Positions 32,097 through 41,921 of a DNA stretch of 64,000 nucleotides are shown in pieces (position 1 is the stretch's first letter; each line of letters begins with the position of its first letter). Under the pieces are notes generated by a model. The model did not search any database. It was not told the DNA's origin and was given only the letters and a program-made list of their open reading frames with translations. A program made the position numbers and the translations under genes. The stretch is from Leucobacter zeae (GTDB lineage Bacteria > Actinomycetota > Actinomycetes > Actinomycetales > Microbacteriaceae), in NCBI RefSeq assembly GCF_016758175.1, contig NZ_QYAB01000004.1:277795-341794 (forward strand). The letters run 5' to 3'.

Positions 32097-35000
32097 TCAC
32101 TCGCTCCGTGCCGCGCGTCGCCGCGCGTTGAGCACGAATCCGATGCCGATCAGCAGCAGGGCCGCTCCGCCGACGCCGAGAGGCCACAGCGCATCGCCGC
32201 CCGTCGTCACCAGGTCCGGGCGCTCCGGCGCAGGCGGCGTGGTGTGCTCGGTCTCGCACGGATCCTCGGCGGTGCAGCTGCCCGGAGGCGTCACCGCATC
32301 ACCCGTCACGACGTTCCGCAGGGTGCGCCCGAACGCGTCATCGTTCACCGTGACGCGGTAGGTGATGGTCCGGGTCTCCCCTGCCTGCAGCGTACCCACG
32401 CGCCAGGTGATGATCTCACCGGAGTGCGTCGCCTTTCCGCCGTCGTCGCTCACGAAGTCGTCGAACTTCGCGTCGTCCAGGATGTCATCCAGGTAGTCGG
32501 TGACGACCACGTCGTTCACGGCCTTCTTCGAAGCATTGACCGCAGTCAGCGTGTAACTGATCGTCGACCCCGGAGCAACCACCGAACCCGAAGCCGGATC
32601 CGACGTCTTCGACAGCGACCACGTCGCCGGCGTCTCATGCTCCGTCGAGCACGGCTCATCAACCGTGCACTCCGTCGGCGGCACCTCACCCGAACCCGTG
32701 ACCACGTTCTTGAGCGACACCCCGATGGCGTCCTCATTCACCGTGACCGTGTACGTCACCGTCCGAGTCTCCCCGGCAGCAAGCGTCCCCACGTTCCACG
32801 TCAGGTCATTACCCGAACGAGTCGCCTTCCCACCATCATCATTCGTGAACTCACCAAACGACGCGTTGTTCAGCACCTCGGCCAGATCATCCGAAACGAC
32901 CACGTCGTTCACGGCCTTCTTCGAAGCATTGACCGCAGTCAGCGTGTAACTGATCGTCGACCCCGGAGCAACCACCGAACCCGAAGCCGGATCCGACGTC
33001 TTCGACAGCGACCACGTCGCCGGCGTCTCATGCTCCGTCGAGCACGGCTCATCAACCGTGCACTCCGTCGGCGGCACCTCACCCGAACCCGTGACCACGT
33101 TCTTGAGCGACACCCCGATGGCGTCCTCATTCACCGTGACCGTGTACGTCACCGTCCGAGTCTCCCCGGCAGCAAGCGTCCCCACGTTCCACGTCAGGTC
33201 ATTACCCGAACGAGTCGCCTTCCCACCATCATCATTCGTGAACTCACCAAACGACGCGTTGTTCAGCACCTCGGCCAGATCATCCGAAACCGTGACACCG
33301 GTCACCGGGTGGGCCGAGTCGTTGGAGGCGGTCAGCGTGTAGCTGATCGTCGATCCCGGGGCGACCGTGGATCCCGAAGCGGGGTCCGACGTCTTCGCGA
33401 GCGTCCACTCGCCCTGGATCAGCGCGTTCTTCACCGCTCCGATGTCGAGGACCAGCGTGCCGCGGTCCACCGCGCTCGGGGCCACGTTGACCGCGATGGG
33501 CTCCGCGATGGGCTGGTACCCGTCCGGCGCAGCCGTCTCGGTCAGCGTGTACTCGCCCCACGGGACACCGACGAGGGAGAACTTCCCCGCCGCGGGATCC
33601 TGGTCGGCGCCGACGCACGGCAGACCGACGCAGTCGATGACCGCGAGCGGCAGGCTCGCGCCGACACCGACCTCTGCGGGCTCGGAGCCCGCCTTCGCCT
33701 CGAGGCGCCACTCCGAGCCGGCCAGCAGCTCCCCGGTGGTCTGGTCGGTCTTCGACCACGCCAGGTCCGGGATCATGCGCAGGCCGACGGGCGTCTGCTC
33801 GGTGGGCAGCGTCGAGCGGCCGCTCGAGTGCTCGACCGCGACGATCGCGACGTTGTTCCAGGCGACCCCGTCGAGCGCGGCATCCGTCGTCACGTTCGGC
33901 CCGGCCGCACGCACGTCAAGCATGATCTGCGCGCGCTCTCCCGCGGCGAACACGCGATCACCGAAATCGAAGCGGATCGCCGTCACGGCGCTGTAGTCGC
34001 CGAGCGGCGGAACGGCGCTCCAGTCGTTCACGCATCCCGCTGGTGCACTGCCGATGGCGCCGCCGCCCGTGCCTGCGAGATCGCCGCGGCAGGGGTTGGT
34101 AGCGACCGAGTACTGGACCGTCGCACCCTGCGGGGCTGCGACCGCTCCGGTCAGGCGCACCGGGAACTCCGAGTTGCGCGGCGTCCCCGACGCCCCGGGG
34201 AGCGTCAGCGAGTCTCCCACGCGCGGCAGCATGTCGTACGCGACGACGTCGCGGATGCTCACGGACCCAGAGTTCAGGATGTCGATGGCGTACTTCGCCC
34301 CGCCGCCGATGTTCGTCGAACCGATGCCGGGTGCGTCAACCGCGGCGGCGTCGTACACACCCTGCACCGTCTTGAGGGCTTTGGCCCCCGGGACCGGCAG
34401 CACCGTGTAGCCGGCCTGCGCCTGACACCCGACCGCCTTCGAACGGTCGCTCGTCGGCTGCAGGTCGGCGTCGACCATCGTGCCGGTTCCGCACAGCAGG
34501 TACGTCGTATCGATCCCCGGGCCGCCCTCGGCTCCGGTCAGCAGGTAGCTGTTCTGGTAGGTGCCCGCGGCGGTGCCGTCCTTCACCTTGACCTGGAAGC
34601 GCACGAGCACTTCCTTGGCCATGCTCGTCGAGCCCTCCGGAATGTTCGCATCGGGGAACGTGACCCGGATCTTCTGGCGGTCCGTGCCGGTCACCTCGAC
34701 GGCCGGTGCACCGAGCGCGGTGACGTACGGCTGCGCACCCGTGTTCGCGGCGACGATCTGGAGCGATCCGTCGACGAACTCGAGGTTCTCGGGGAGCTCG
34801 TCCGTGACCGTCGGCGTCAGCTTCGACTGCGCGATGACTCCGGCGTTCATCTGACTCGTGCTGCGGTAGATGGACAGGTCGACCGTGAGCGTCTGCCCGG
34901 TCTGCACCGACGGCACCGCGGGCGGCGTACCCGGCAGCGTCGCGTCGTACATCTTCTTCGCCGGCCGCAGGTTGAACGGATCCGACATGACCTGCCGGTA

Positions 35001-36803
35001 GCCGCAGATGCCGCCGTTATCGGCTGCCGTCTGCTGCTGCGGCGTCGCGAGCTGCACGTGGCCGGCCTGGTTGGTGATCTGGTTCACCACCGGGCAGTTC
35101 TCGACCGTGACGTACCAGGGGTGCACGTCGGAGCGATCCACGTCGAGGTACGGGTTGTTGTAGACGGTGTCGACGTTCTCGGTCGGCACATGCTGCGTGG
35201 GAGTGCCGTAGACGTAGAGCCGACCGCCGCCGAACGCGGGGACCGGGGTGTCCAGCTCGAACTTCGTGATCCACTGGCCCGCGGGCAGCGCGATGGGCTG
35301 AGAGTTCGAGGTGCCGACGCAGAAGCGCCGAACGGTGTCAGACATCGATGTTCCGGCGGGGATCGTGCACACGCCCGTCGCCCCCGTGTTCGTCGTGTAC
35401 GCGACATCGAGCTCGGGAAGGTACTGATCGGCCGCGAACGTCAGACCGGTGAACGCGGGTGTCGCGCAGTCCGTCTGAGCGGCATTCGTCGGCGATGTCA
35501 GGCCGCAGGGCATCACGTCGGTGATCTGCCAGCGAACGGGCTCCGACTCACTCGTCGTGCCGATGAAGTTGTAGATGGAGCTGCCCGTGCCCCCCGACAT
35601 GGTGCCGCTCGGCACGTCCCGGTAGAGCGGGTTGCCCACCGCCCAGTCGTAGCCCGGCTGCTTCGCGACGCTGGAACCCGCGGAGCCCTCCCGCAGCGCG
35701 TGCGACGCGGCGCTGTTCGAGGAGAGGGTCTCAGTGGGCTCTCCCCACTGATTCGCCGTCGCAACGACCGAGTTCGTCACTGCCGTCGGGCTCGGATTCG
35801 CCGAGAAGGCGGGGCTCGGGTACTTCACCGTGACCGTCAACGGCGTCCCGGTCCAGTTCGTCGCCCCGTTGTAGGGCTTGCAGGCGTAGGGCGCGGTGTC
35901 GTTGATCGACGAGCCGAGGTCCCATGTGATCGTGCCGTTCGCCGGATCATAGGCGCCCGAGTGCGATGCATTCACGAACTCTGCGCCGGCCGGCAGCGTG
36001 TCGACGACCTTCAGGTTCTGCAGCGCCTGCACGCCGAGCGTCTCGCAGACGTCGTGCATGTTCTTGGCGTAGATCGTCGGGTTGGTGGTCGCGGGGAACT
36101 GCTCCTCGTAGCCGACCATGATGGCGTACGTGACCTGCTGGTTCACGTACGGCACGTCGGTCGGCGTCCGCTTCGCCTTCGTCACCTTGAGCGTGACGGC
36201 CGACGTCACCGTCGTCCGCTCGCTCTCATCGGCGTTCGCGACGACCGGAGTGGCTCCCGTGGCCGAGAACGTGCCCACCGGCGCGATCGTCGTTCCGTTC
36301 GGAGTCACCGAGTTCGGTGCAGCCAGTGTGAAGGAGATCGTGCCCGAGGTGCCCGTGGCCACCGTAGCGGGGAAGGTCCAGACGAGCGTCCGGTTCGGCG
36401 CGGTGCCGACGATCGTGCCCGATCCCGGAATCTCGCCGGCGCCGACGTTCACGCCGCTCTGGCTCGTCACCGTCAGCGGGATGCCGTCCGGGAATGCCGC
36501 GGAGTCCGAGACGCCCACGGGGACCGGCACCTCGATCTTCGCGCCGTCGCAGGTTCCGGATCCCGTACAGGTCCACTGCATGCGGAACGAGGCGCCCTCG
36601 CCCGACTTCACGGTCGCGTTGACCGCCTCCATCGTGAGATTCAAGGTCCCCCCGGCGGCGTACGCGGGCGACGCCGCCGTCACCGCGAGCGCGGGAATCG
36701 CGATCACTGCGGCGAGCGCGAGCGCCGCGACAGTGCGGCCGGCGCGCCAGAGCCGTCGGGCGGTTCCCCCCGAACCGCGTTGTTTCCGTGCGAACAGATG
36801 CAT
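32097..36803 (-). CDS. Giant wall-anchored DUF11/isopeptide-type surface adhesin
   Basis: A 1568-residue secreted protein. Residues 1-50 are a signal peptide with basic start, hydrophobic core and SPAYA-AGG cleavage site. A long beta-rich region with DUF11-like folds follows (WTCTGSGTC, then several PxxTV-VTDxLP units). Around 1060-1170 is a SpaA-like domain (AWSKTDQTTGELLAGSEW to YTLTETAAPDGYQP). Three DUF11 repeats of 131 residues come next, two of them identical. The end is a sorting signal: LVTTG, hydrophobic helix LWPLGVGGAALLLIGIGFVL, then RRRAARSE. LVTTG lacks the Pro of LPxTG, so a non-class-C sortase is expected. GGAG precedes the ATG. Likely role is adhesion or a surface layer component. 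Confidence 0.88.
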   Translation of the reverse strand: MHLFARKQRGSGGTARRLWRAGRTVAALALAAVIAIPALAVTAASPAYAAGGTLNLTMEAVNATVKSGEGASFRMQWTCTGSGTCDGAKIEVPVPVGVSDSAAFPDGIPLTVTSQSGVNVGAGEIPGSGTIVGTAPNRTLVWTFPATVATGTSGTISFTLAAPNSVTPNGTTIAPVGTFSATGATPVVANADESERTTVTSAVTLKVTKAKRTPTDVPYVNQQVTYAIMVGYEEQFPATTNPTIYAKNMHDVCETLGVQALQNLKVVDTLPAGAEFVNASHSGAYDPANGTITWDLGSSINDTAPYACKPYNGATNWTGTPLTVTVKYPSPAFSANPSPTAVTNSVVATANQWGEPTETLSSNSAASHALREGSAGSSVAKQPGYDWAVGNPLYRDVPSGTMSGGTGSSIYNFIGTTSESEPVRWQITDVMPCGLTSPTNAAQTDCATPAFTGLTFAADQYLPELDVAYTTNTGATGVCTIPAGTSMSDTVRRFCVGTSNSQPIALPAGQWITKFELDTPVPAFGGGRLYVYGTPTQHVPTENVDTVYNNPYLDVDRSDVHPWYVTVENCPVVNQITNQAGHVQLATPQQQTAADNGGICGYRQVMSDPFNLRPAKKMYDATLPGTPPAVPSVQTGQTLTVDLSIYRSTSQMNAGVIAQSKLTPTVTDELPENLEFVDGSLQIVAANTGAQPYVTALGAPAVEVTGTDRQKIRVTFPDANIPEGSTSMAKEVLVRFQVKVKDGTAAGTYQNSYLLTGAEGGPGIDTTYLLCGTGTMVDADLQPTSDRSKAVGCQAQAGYTVLPVPGAKALKTVQGVYDAAAVDAPGIGSTNIGGGAKYAIDILNSGSVSIRDVVAYDMLPRVGDSLTLPGASGTPRNSEFPVRLTGAVAAPQGATVQYSVATNPCRGDLAGTGGGAIGSAPAGCVNDWSAVPPLGDYSAVTAIRFDFGDRVFAAGERAQIMLDVRAAGPNVTTDAALDGVAWNNVAIVAVEHSSGRSTLPTEQTPVGLRMIPDLAWSKTDQTTGELLAGSEWRLEAKAGSEPAEVGVGASLPLAVIDCVGLPCVGADQDPAAGKFSLVGVPWGEYTLTETAAPDGYQPIAEPIAVNVAPSAVDRGTLVLDIGAVKNALIQGEWTLAKTSDPASGSTVAPGSTISYTLTASNDSAHPVTGVTVSDDLAEVLNNASFGEFTNDDGGKATRSGNDLTWNVGTLAAGETRTVTYTVTVNEDAIGVSLKNVVTGSGEVPPTECTVDEPCSTEHETPATWSLSKTSDPASGSVVAPGSTISYTLTAVNASKKAVNDVVVSDDLAEVLNNASFGEFTNDDGGKATRSGNDLTWNVGTLAAGETRTVTYTVTVNEDAIGVSLKNVVTGSGEVPPTECTVDEPCSTEHETPATWSLSKTSDPASGSVVAPGSTISYTLTAVNASKKAVNDVVVTDYLDDILDDAKFDDFVSDDGGKATHSGEIITWRVGTLQAGETRTITYRVTVNDDAFGRTLRNVVTGDAVTPPGSCTAEDPCETEHTTPPAPERPDLVTTGGDALWPLGVGGAALLLIGIGFVLNARRRAARSE
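32503..33290. repeat. Two identical 393-bp tandem repeats in the adhesin gene
   Basis: Bases 32503-32897 and 32896-33290 are identical as far as I could compare them line by line, with a 393-bp (131-codon) period. A third, diverged unit follows toward the gene's 5' side (about 33291-33420 onward). The identical units use more A/T-ending codons than the rest of the gene. Identity at silent positions implies recent duplication or gene conversion. Confidence 0.9.
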
Positions 36804-37000
36804 ATCTCTTCTCCCCTGTGGTGCGTCGCCGGAGTCCTACCGGCGGCTACTCAGAACACGGGAGCCGATGTGCCGTTCGAGTCGCTCCGGCCGGATCCCA
36901 TGAGGGTCGCAACTCAACGCAGATGCGTCCCTTACCCTTCGAGACCACACTCTCTCAGAATCATCACGCAGTTCACAGGAGAATCTTTGGCGCCCCTGCG

Positions 37001-38500
37001 CTAAGCCCCGGGTTCGCACCAATCCCGGGGCGAACGCGTTTCCGTCATGTCCCCCACATGGGGGTCGTCGACCAGAGCGAAGGCGAGCGCACCCGAGGCG
37101 TACTGGTCGGCGGTCGCCGCGAAGGTCAGTTGCGGAGTCGGCCCTTCTCCGCGCGCGATCTCCGCTCCGTCGAGGTAGGCAACGACGCTCGCACCGTCCA
37201 CACCGCCCAGCATCACCGTGATCGCGTAGCTGCCGTCGGGCTGCAGTGTCCTCGATGCGTTCCAGACCGCGGGTGCCGGGAGCCCGGTGGGCTCGGGCGG
37301 CTCGGGCTCGGTCGTCACTGGCGGAGTCGGCGCCTGGGGTTCGGGTTCCGGGACCGGCTCGGGTTGCGGCTCGGAAACCGCCGGCTCGGGGTCCTCGGGT
37401 GTCGTCCGGGACTGCGGTTCGGGGGGCGGGGTCGGCTCGGGCGACTCGACCCGAGCGGCGTCCGGAGACGACCGGACCGCCTCGCTGCTCGGACCGGCTT
37501 CAGCGCGCTCCTCGGCTGATCCGGGCGGCAGCAGCAGCGCGCCGGTGATCACGACGCCGGCGATGGCTGCAGCCGCTGCCCACTTCCACCCGGCCACGGC
37601 GGCGATCCGCCCGGAGAGCGATGAGGCGACGACCGCGTGGGGCATGGTCGGCGGTGCAGCGGCCACGATCGGAGCCGCCGCGGCCGCCGACGCGCCGCCC
37701 TGCAGCGAGGCGAGGAACGCCGTCGCCCCGGCGGCGCCCAGTACCAGAGGCAGGACGACGACGCGCAGCTGCGACGCGATGACCCTGGCTTCGCCCGCCG
37801 CTTTGAGACAGCTGTCGCACTCGGAGAGATGATGATCGATCCGGGCCCGCTCCCTGACGCTCGACGACGCCCGCATGTATCCGCCCAGGCGGTCGGCCAC
37901 CCAGCGGCATTCCGTGTCGAGGCGGGTGCGCGAGATGTGCGCCGAGACCCAGGCGTCGCGCAATCCCGCACGGGCGCGCACCGCGAGCTGCGAGGTCGCG
38001 TGCGCCGAGATGCCGAGGAGCTTCGCCGCAGCGGCGGGCTTCAAGCCCTCGACCTCGAGGTACCAGAGCACCTCCTGCCAGCGCTCGGGCAGGTCGCGGA
38101 ACGCGGCGAGCGCATACCTCGCATCGATCTCGTCGTTTCCGGCGACCTCGTGCGGTCCGGTCTCCTCGAACTCGTCGAAGGCGTCGCGCGGCACCTCGTG
38201 CCCCATCCGCTTCCCCCAGGTGGCAGCGGTGTTGCGGATCGTCGCGTACAGGTAGCTCCGGAAGGTCTGTCGGGGCCCGCGCCCGCCGCGGAGCGAACGG
38301 TAGATGCGCGTGAAGGCCTCCTGCACCAGGTCCTCGGACTCGATGCTGGTGGTGATCGCTCGCGCCGCGCGGATTCCCGCCGCGTAGTGCCGTCGCCACA
38401 GTTCGGCGTACGCATCGGCATCGCCCGCCGCGGCGCGCGCGATCAGGTCGGAGTCCGCATGCTCCCCCGCGTCGTCGGTCGACGCTCCCCGGTGTTCCAC
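37001..38500 (-). CDS. Sigma factor fused to zinc-finger anti-sigma, membrane and surface domains
   Basis: A 499-residue protein. Residues 20-190 are a complete ECF-type sigma factor: region 2 YAELWRRHYAAGIRAAR and EDLVQEAFTRIYRSL, region 4 LPERWQEVLWYLEVEGLKPAAAAKLLGISAHA. Residues 196-235 carry a ZAS motif HLSECDSC (H224-x3-C228-x2-C231), the hallmark of zinc anti-sigma factors. Two hydrophobic segments (245-270 and about 308-330) follow, then a Pro/Glu-rich linker (345-405) and an outer beta domain ending with VVAYLDGAEIARG. The GTG start has GGGGG upstream. Sensor, inhibitor and sigma are thus one chain. It lies 197 bp upstream of the adhesin gene on the same strand. Confidence 0.88.
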   Translation of the reverse strand: MEHRGASTDDAGEHADSDLIARAAAGDADAYAELWRRHYAAGIRAARAITTSIESEDLVQEAFTRIYRSLRGGRGPRQTFRSYLYATIRNTAATWGKRMGHEVPRDAFDEFEETGPHEVAGNDEIDARYALAAFRDLPERWQEVLWYLEVEGLKPAAAAKLLGISAHATSQLAVRARAGLRDAWVSAHISRTRLDTECRWVADRLGGYMRASSSVRERARIDHHLSECDSCLKAAGEARVIASQLRVVVLPLVLGAAGATAFLASLQGGASAAAAAPIVAAAPPTMPHAVVASSLSGRIAAVAGWKWAAAAAIAGVVITGALLLPPGSAEERAEAGPSSEAVRSSPDAARVESPEPTPPPEPQSRTTPEDPEPAVSEPQPEPVPEPEPQAPTPPVTTEPEPPEPTGLPAPAVWNASRTLQPDGSYAITVMLGGVDGASVVAYLDGAEIARGEGPTPQLTFAATADQYASGALAFALVDDPHVGDMTETRSPRDWCEPGA

Positions 38501-38604
38501 GGTCGACCCCCATTGTTCATCGATCCGTTCTCAGCAGGCTGATCGTAACAGACTCATAGGAATCCGGTTCGGGCCGCGGCGACCGTGTGATCCCCGAACG
38601 GAGG

Positions 38605-40920
38605 TCACGGGGCTGCAGAGGGCGCGGGAGCGCGGTTCGGCCGGTCGATGGCGCCGACCGCCGCACGCACCTCGACGATCGTCTGGTTTCCGAATCGCTG
38701 GACCGTCGCCGTGCACGGCTTCGCGATGCCGCTCACGCTGTCCGCCCATCCCTCGAGGCCGTCGCCGACGACGAAGAGCCGGGGGAAGTCCTGCGCCGGG
38801 ATGACGCTGACGACGAGTCCGGACCCGGGGGACGCGGCTGCGATCGCCGCGAGCACGACTCTGCCGAAGGAATCCGCGACCTCGGCTTCCATGGCCGAGG
38901 CTCCGTCTGCCTGCAGCCGGAGCTCGACGCCCAGCGAACGAGCCCGTGCGATGGCCGTTGCGAGTACCCAGGAGAGGTGCGGAGCATCGGTGGGCAGCGC
39001 GAGGAGGTGGCGGAGGTGACGCTCCTCGGCGGCGCATCGCGCGCGCACGTCGGGGGATGCGGGATCGAGACGTCCCTCGGCCAGACCGCGCAGCAACGCG
39101 AGGGCGTCCACGAGCCCCGCCGCGTTCAGTCGCTCGCGGCCCGCCGCCGCCGCCCGCCGGGCCGCCGTCTCGATCCTGGCCTCGATCGCCACTCGGCGGT
39201 CGTGAGCGAGCATGCCGCCGATCCGGGTGATCTGCACGTCGAAGATGTGCCAGATGACCATGCCGCATACTACGGGCATGAACAGCGCACCGACGCGCAC
39301 CGCGTCCTCCGGGACCCGGATCACCGATGCGGCGATGCAGCGCCCCACGACCGCAGCCCCTCCGAGCAGGAGGATCGCCGAGGTGATCCGCCAACTGCGC
39401 ACGACCGCGTGGAGCAGGATCGGAACCGAGGTGAACATCATCGAGGGGAATGCGTAGGCGGCATCTGCGAGGTCGGCGCCGGCGAGCGCGAGGAGCGCGC
39501 TGACCGGATACCCGGCGAGGACGAGCAGGACGACGGGCGCGGGGAGCGATCTCCCCTCCCGGGAGGCGAACCAGACTGCAAGCGCCAGCCCGACGGTGAT
39601 GAGGAAGGCGAGATGCACCCCGGGGAACCCGGCGGGCTGCACGCCGAGGCCGACGAACGTGGCGAAGAGCGCGGGCGTCGCAGGGATCCACGACACTCGA
39701 CGCCGCATCGCCTCGATCACCTCGCGCGTCGAGACGCCTGCAGCGACGCGCTCGGCCTCCGGCACTGCGTCCAGCGGGCAGGTGATCCGCACGGCCGTCC
39801 CCTGCCCGGTGCCCACGACCTCGACCTCGACCTCGGTCTCCGCCGTCCGGTGGCGGAATGATGCCGCGAGCGCCTCGGCCGCTGCACTGCCGGGAAGCAC
39901 GCCGCGGCCCCGATCCGCGACCGTGAGGACGAGCGCGTGCGCGACGATCCGGGCGTCGAAGGCGGCCTCGCGGGCCCCCGAGTGCTTCGTCGCATTGCGG
40001 AGGGCTTCGAGCGCGCACCCCTGGAGCGCATCGGCCTCGCCCTCGGGGAGCAGGGCGAGGTAGCGGAGCAGCTCCTCGCGGCCCATCCCCGTCTCGACCA
40101 CGTGGAGCAGACCCCGGTCGCGCCAATCGAATGCCCGCGAGCCGCTGTCGGCGATCCCCGCGAGATACTCCTCGATCCGGGTGAGGTCTTCGCGGCACCG
40201 CTCGCGCATGACGCGGTCGTCGAACATGTAGGGACTCGCCGTGGCGATCGAGCCCAGGGTGTTGACCACGGTGTCGTGCAGGAGGCGCATCCCGTCGGTC
40301 GCCGCGCGCGAGATCCGGCGCGATGTCGCCGCTCGTTCCTGCGCCTCCGCGGCTTCCAGGCTCATCCGATCCGCGGTATCGGTCAATCGGTGCAGTGCGC
40401 TGATGAAGACCGCCACTCCCAGGCACATCGCGATGAGCGCGGCACCGCCCGTGGCCGAGATCCGCCAGTGCCAATCGGGGTGGAACACGACGATCGAGAG
40501 GCCCGCGAGCACTGCGATGACGAGCGATCCGGCGAGGGCCCGGGAGGTGCGGCGCGAGAGGATCATGGGAATCGAGATCGCGGGGACGAACGCGGTGAAC
40601 GCGAGCACTGCGAGCGGCTCCGAGATCTCACGCGTCAGTGCCAGGTCGAGCATCATCGCCGCGAAGAAGGTCCCCATGAACCAGTTGGCGTGCAGGTTCC
40701 GCGAAGCGAGCACGACCAGGCCGACGATGATGACGGCGGCGTGCACGAGCACGAGCCACCCGAGGCCGACCCGGAGCTCCGAGGCCACTGCGACGATGCA
40801 GAGGATCGCCTGCGCGGTCATGAGACCGGTGATCTGGGCGGTACGCATGGCAGCATGGAAGCTGTGAGACGGCCAGGGATCCTCTGCGCGCACCGCCTCA
40901 CGCACCACAGATGCTGACAT
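38605..40920 (-). CDS. Double-module NarL-type sensor kinase
   Basis: A 771-residue protein with two consecutive membrane-plus-kinase-like units. Unit one: five or six helices (33-175), then DGMRLLHDTVVNTLGSIAT with H215, N-box CALEALRNATKHSG (N309) and G-box VADRGRGVLPG (D336), a complete NarL/DesK-type kinase. Unit two: about five helices (410-560), a coiled segment (580-615), then a domain that resembles a histidine-kinase core but lacks a recognisable phospho-His and N-box, ending in LFVVGDGLEGWADS. So the second unit looks catalytically dead and may be regulatory. It is divergent from a response regulator gene that starts 52 bp away. Confidence 0.85.
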   Translation of the reverse strand: MSASVVREAVRAEDPWPSHSFHAAMRTAQITGLMTAQAILCIVAVASELRVGLGWLVLVHAAVIIVGLVVLASRNLHANWFMGTFFAAMMLDLALTREISEPLAVLAFTAFVPAISIPMILSRRTSRALAGSLVIAVLAGLSIVVFHPDWHWRISATGGAALIAMCLGVAVFISALHRLTDTADRMSLEAAEAQERAATSRRISRAATDGMRLLHDTVVNTLGSIATASPYMFDDRVMRERCREDLTRIEEYLAGIADSGSRAFDWRDRGLLHVVETGMGREELLRYLALLPEGEADALQGCALEALRNATKHSGAREAAFDARIVAHALVLTVADRGRGVLPGSAAAEALAASFRHRTAETEVEVEVVGTGQGTAVRITCPLDAVPEAERVAAGVSTREVIEAMRRRVSWIPATPALFATFVGLGVQPAGFPGVHLAFLITVGLALAVWFASREGRSLPAPVVLLVLAGYPVSALLALAGADLADAAYAFPSMMFTSVPILLHAVVRSWRITSAILLLGGAAVVGRCIAASVIRVPEDAVRVGALFMPVVCGMVIWHIFDVQITRIGGMLAHDRRVAIEARIETAARRAAAAGRERLNAAGLVDALALLRGLAEGRLDPASPDVRARCAAEERHLRHLLALPTDAPHLSWVLATAIARARSLGVELRLQADGASAMEAEVADSFGRVVLAAIAAASPGSGLVVSVIPAQDFPRLFVVGDGLEGWADSVSGIAKPCTATVQRFGNQTIVEVRAAVGAIDRPNRAPAPSAAP

Positions 40921-40972
40921 GAGGCCCCCCGATGTCCATTATTGTGGCACAGGGGCGACCGCCCCGGGGGAA

Positions 40973-41689
40973 ATGACGAGGACTCGGCCTGGGGAGGGCG
41001 CGGTGCCGCAGAGCACGACGGGAGTAGCGGCAGGGGCGGCCGACGACTCCTGGCGCGTCGCGATCGTCGAGGATCATCTCCTGCAGCGCATGCTTACCCG
41101 CCACGTGATCAACGCGGCGCCGGGCATGCGCGTCTCCTACGCGGGCGAGACGCTGCCCGCGTTCGTCGAGTGGCTGCGCACGGCGCCCACGGGGATCCGG
41201 CCGCACCTGCTGCTGCTCGACCTCATGGTGGATCACGGCCCGCCAGCCGATCCGGCGCACGTCAGGCGCCTCGTCTCCGACGGCATGAAGGTCGGCATCT
41301 TCTCGGCGGTGGGCTCCCCTGCGCTCGTCCGTCAGATGCTGCGAGCGGGCGCCACCGGAGTCATCGGCAAGCGGGATTCCGTCGACGAGATCCTCCGGGC
41401 CGTGGCGCATATGCTTGACGGCCGCGAGTGGACATCGCCGTCGACCGCTGCGCTGATCGCGCAGGATCCCGACCGACCCCAGCTCAGTGAGCAGGAGGAG
41501 CGGACGCTCGTGCTGTACGCCTCGGGGCTCACCCTCGACGCGGTCGCCGCCGCTATCGGCGTGCAGCGCGACACCGCCAAGACCTACCTGAGGCGAGTGA
41601 AGGAGAAGTATCAGGCCGCGGGGCGACGGGTGAGCACCAAGATCGAGCTGCGCGACGCCGCGACGAGCGACGGTCTGCTCGACGGATAG
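40973..41689 (+). CDS. NarL/LuxR-type response regulator
   Basis: A 238-residue response regulator. The receiver has VAIVEDHLLQRML, LLLLDLMVDHG with the phospho-Asp, IFSAVGSPALVRQML and TGVIGKRDS with the conserved Lys. The LuxR helix-turn-helix at the end reads LSEQEERTLVLYASGLTLDAVAAAIGVQRDTAKTYLRRV across three helices. The ATG at 40973 is preferred for GGGGGA next to it, though a longer version from 40919 is open. It is divergent from the double kinase, its likely partner. Promoters for both would lie within a very short gap. Confidence 0.85.
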   Translation: MTRTRPGEGAVPQSTTGVAAGAADDSWRVAIVEDHLLQRMLTRHVINAAPGMRVSYAGETLPAFVEWLRTAPTGIRPHLLLLDLMVDHGPPADPAHVRRLVSDGMKVGIFSAVGSPALVRQMLRAGATGVIGKRDSVDEILRAVAHMLDGREWTSPSTAALIAQDPDRPQLSEQEERTLVLYASGLTLDAVAAAIGVQRDTAKTYLRRVKEKYQAAGRRVSTKIELRDAATSDGLLDG

Positions 41690-41733
41690 CCCAGCGCGGC
41701 CGCCCGGGGTCCCCCGATGCGAGGGGCGAAACG

Positions 41734-41901
41734 CTACTCGTCGAGGATGACCTCGCTCGCGCGCAGGGCACGGAATTCGGCCTCGTCGAGGTCGAGCGAG
41801 GACCCGTCGCTCCCCAGCCAGTACCAGGCACTCAGGTCGGGGCCGGGCGCATCCCGCCTCGTGAGCGTGAACGTCACCCCGTTGACAACTTTGGTGTGCA
41901 T
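41734..41901 (-). CDS. Small hypothetical protein
   Basis: A 55-residue protein beginning MHTKVVNGVTFTLTRRD, with SAWYWLGSDG and an acidic end (LDLDEAEFRALRASEVILDE). I recognise no family; the strand-turn-strand-helix order suggests a small compact fold. No clear ribosome site. It starts 20 bp downstream of the GH114 gene stop on the same strand and probably belongs to that transcript. Confidence 0.5.
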   Translation of the reverse strand: MHTKVVNGVTFTLTRRDAPGPDLSAWYWLGSDGSSLDLDEAEFRALRASEVILDE

Positions 41902-41921
41902 GTGCAGAGCATATCGCTGCT

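Noticed and set aside
32503..33290. CRISPR-like or insertion-sequence repeats
   Set aside because: Repeats are contiguous, in-frame 393-bp coding units without spacers or terminal inverted repeats.
32043..37004. 1653-codon open frame on the plus strand, antisense to the adhesin
   Set aside because: It is Arg/His/Asp-rich with no domain, caused by the codon bias of the opposite real gene, and has no ribosome site.
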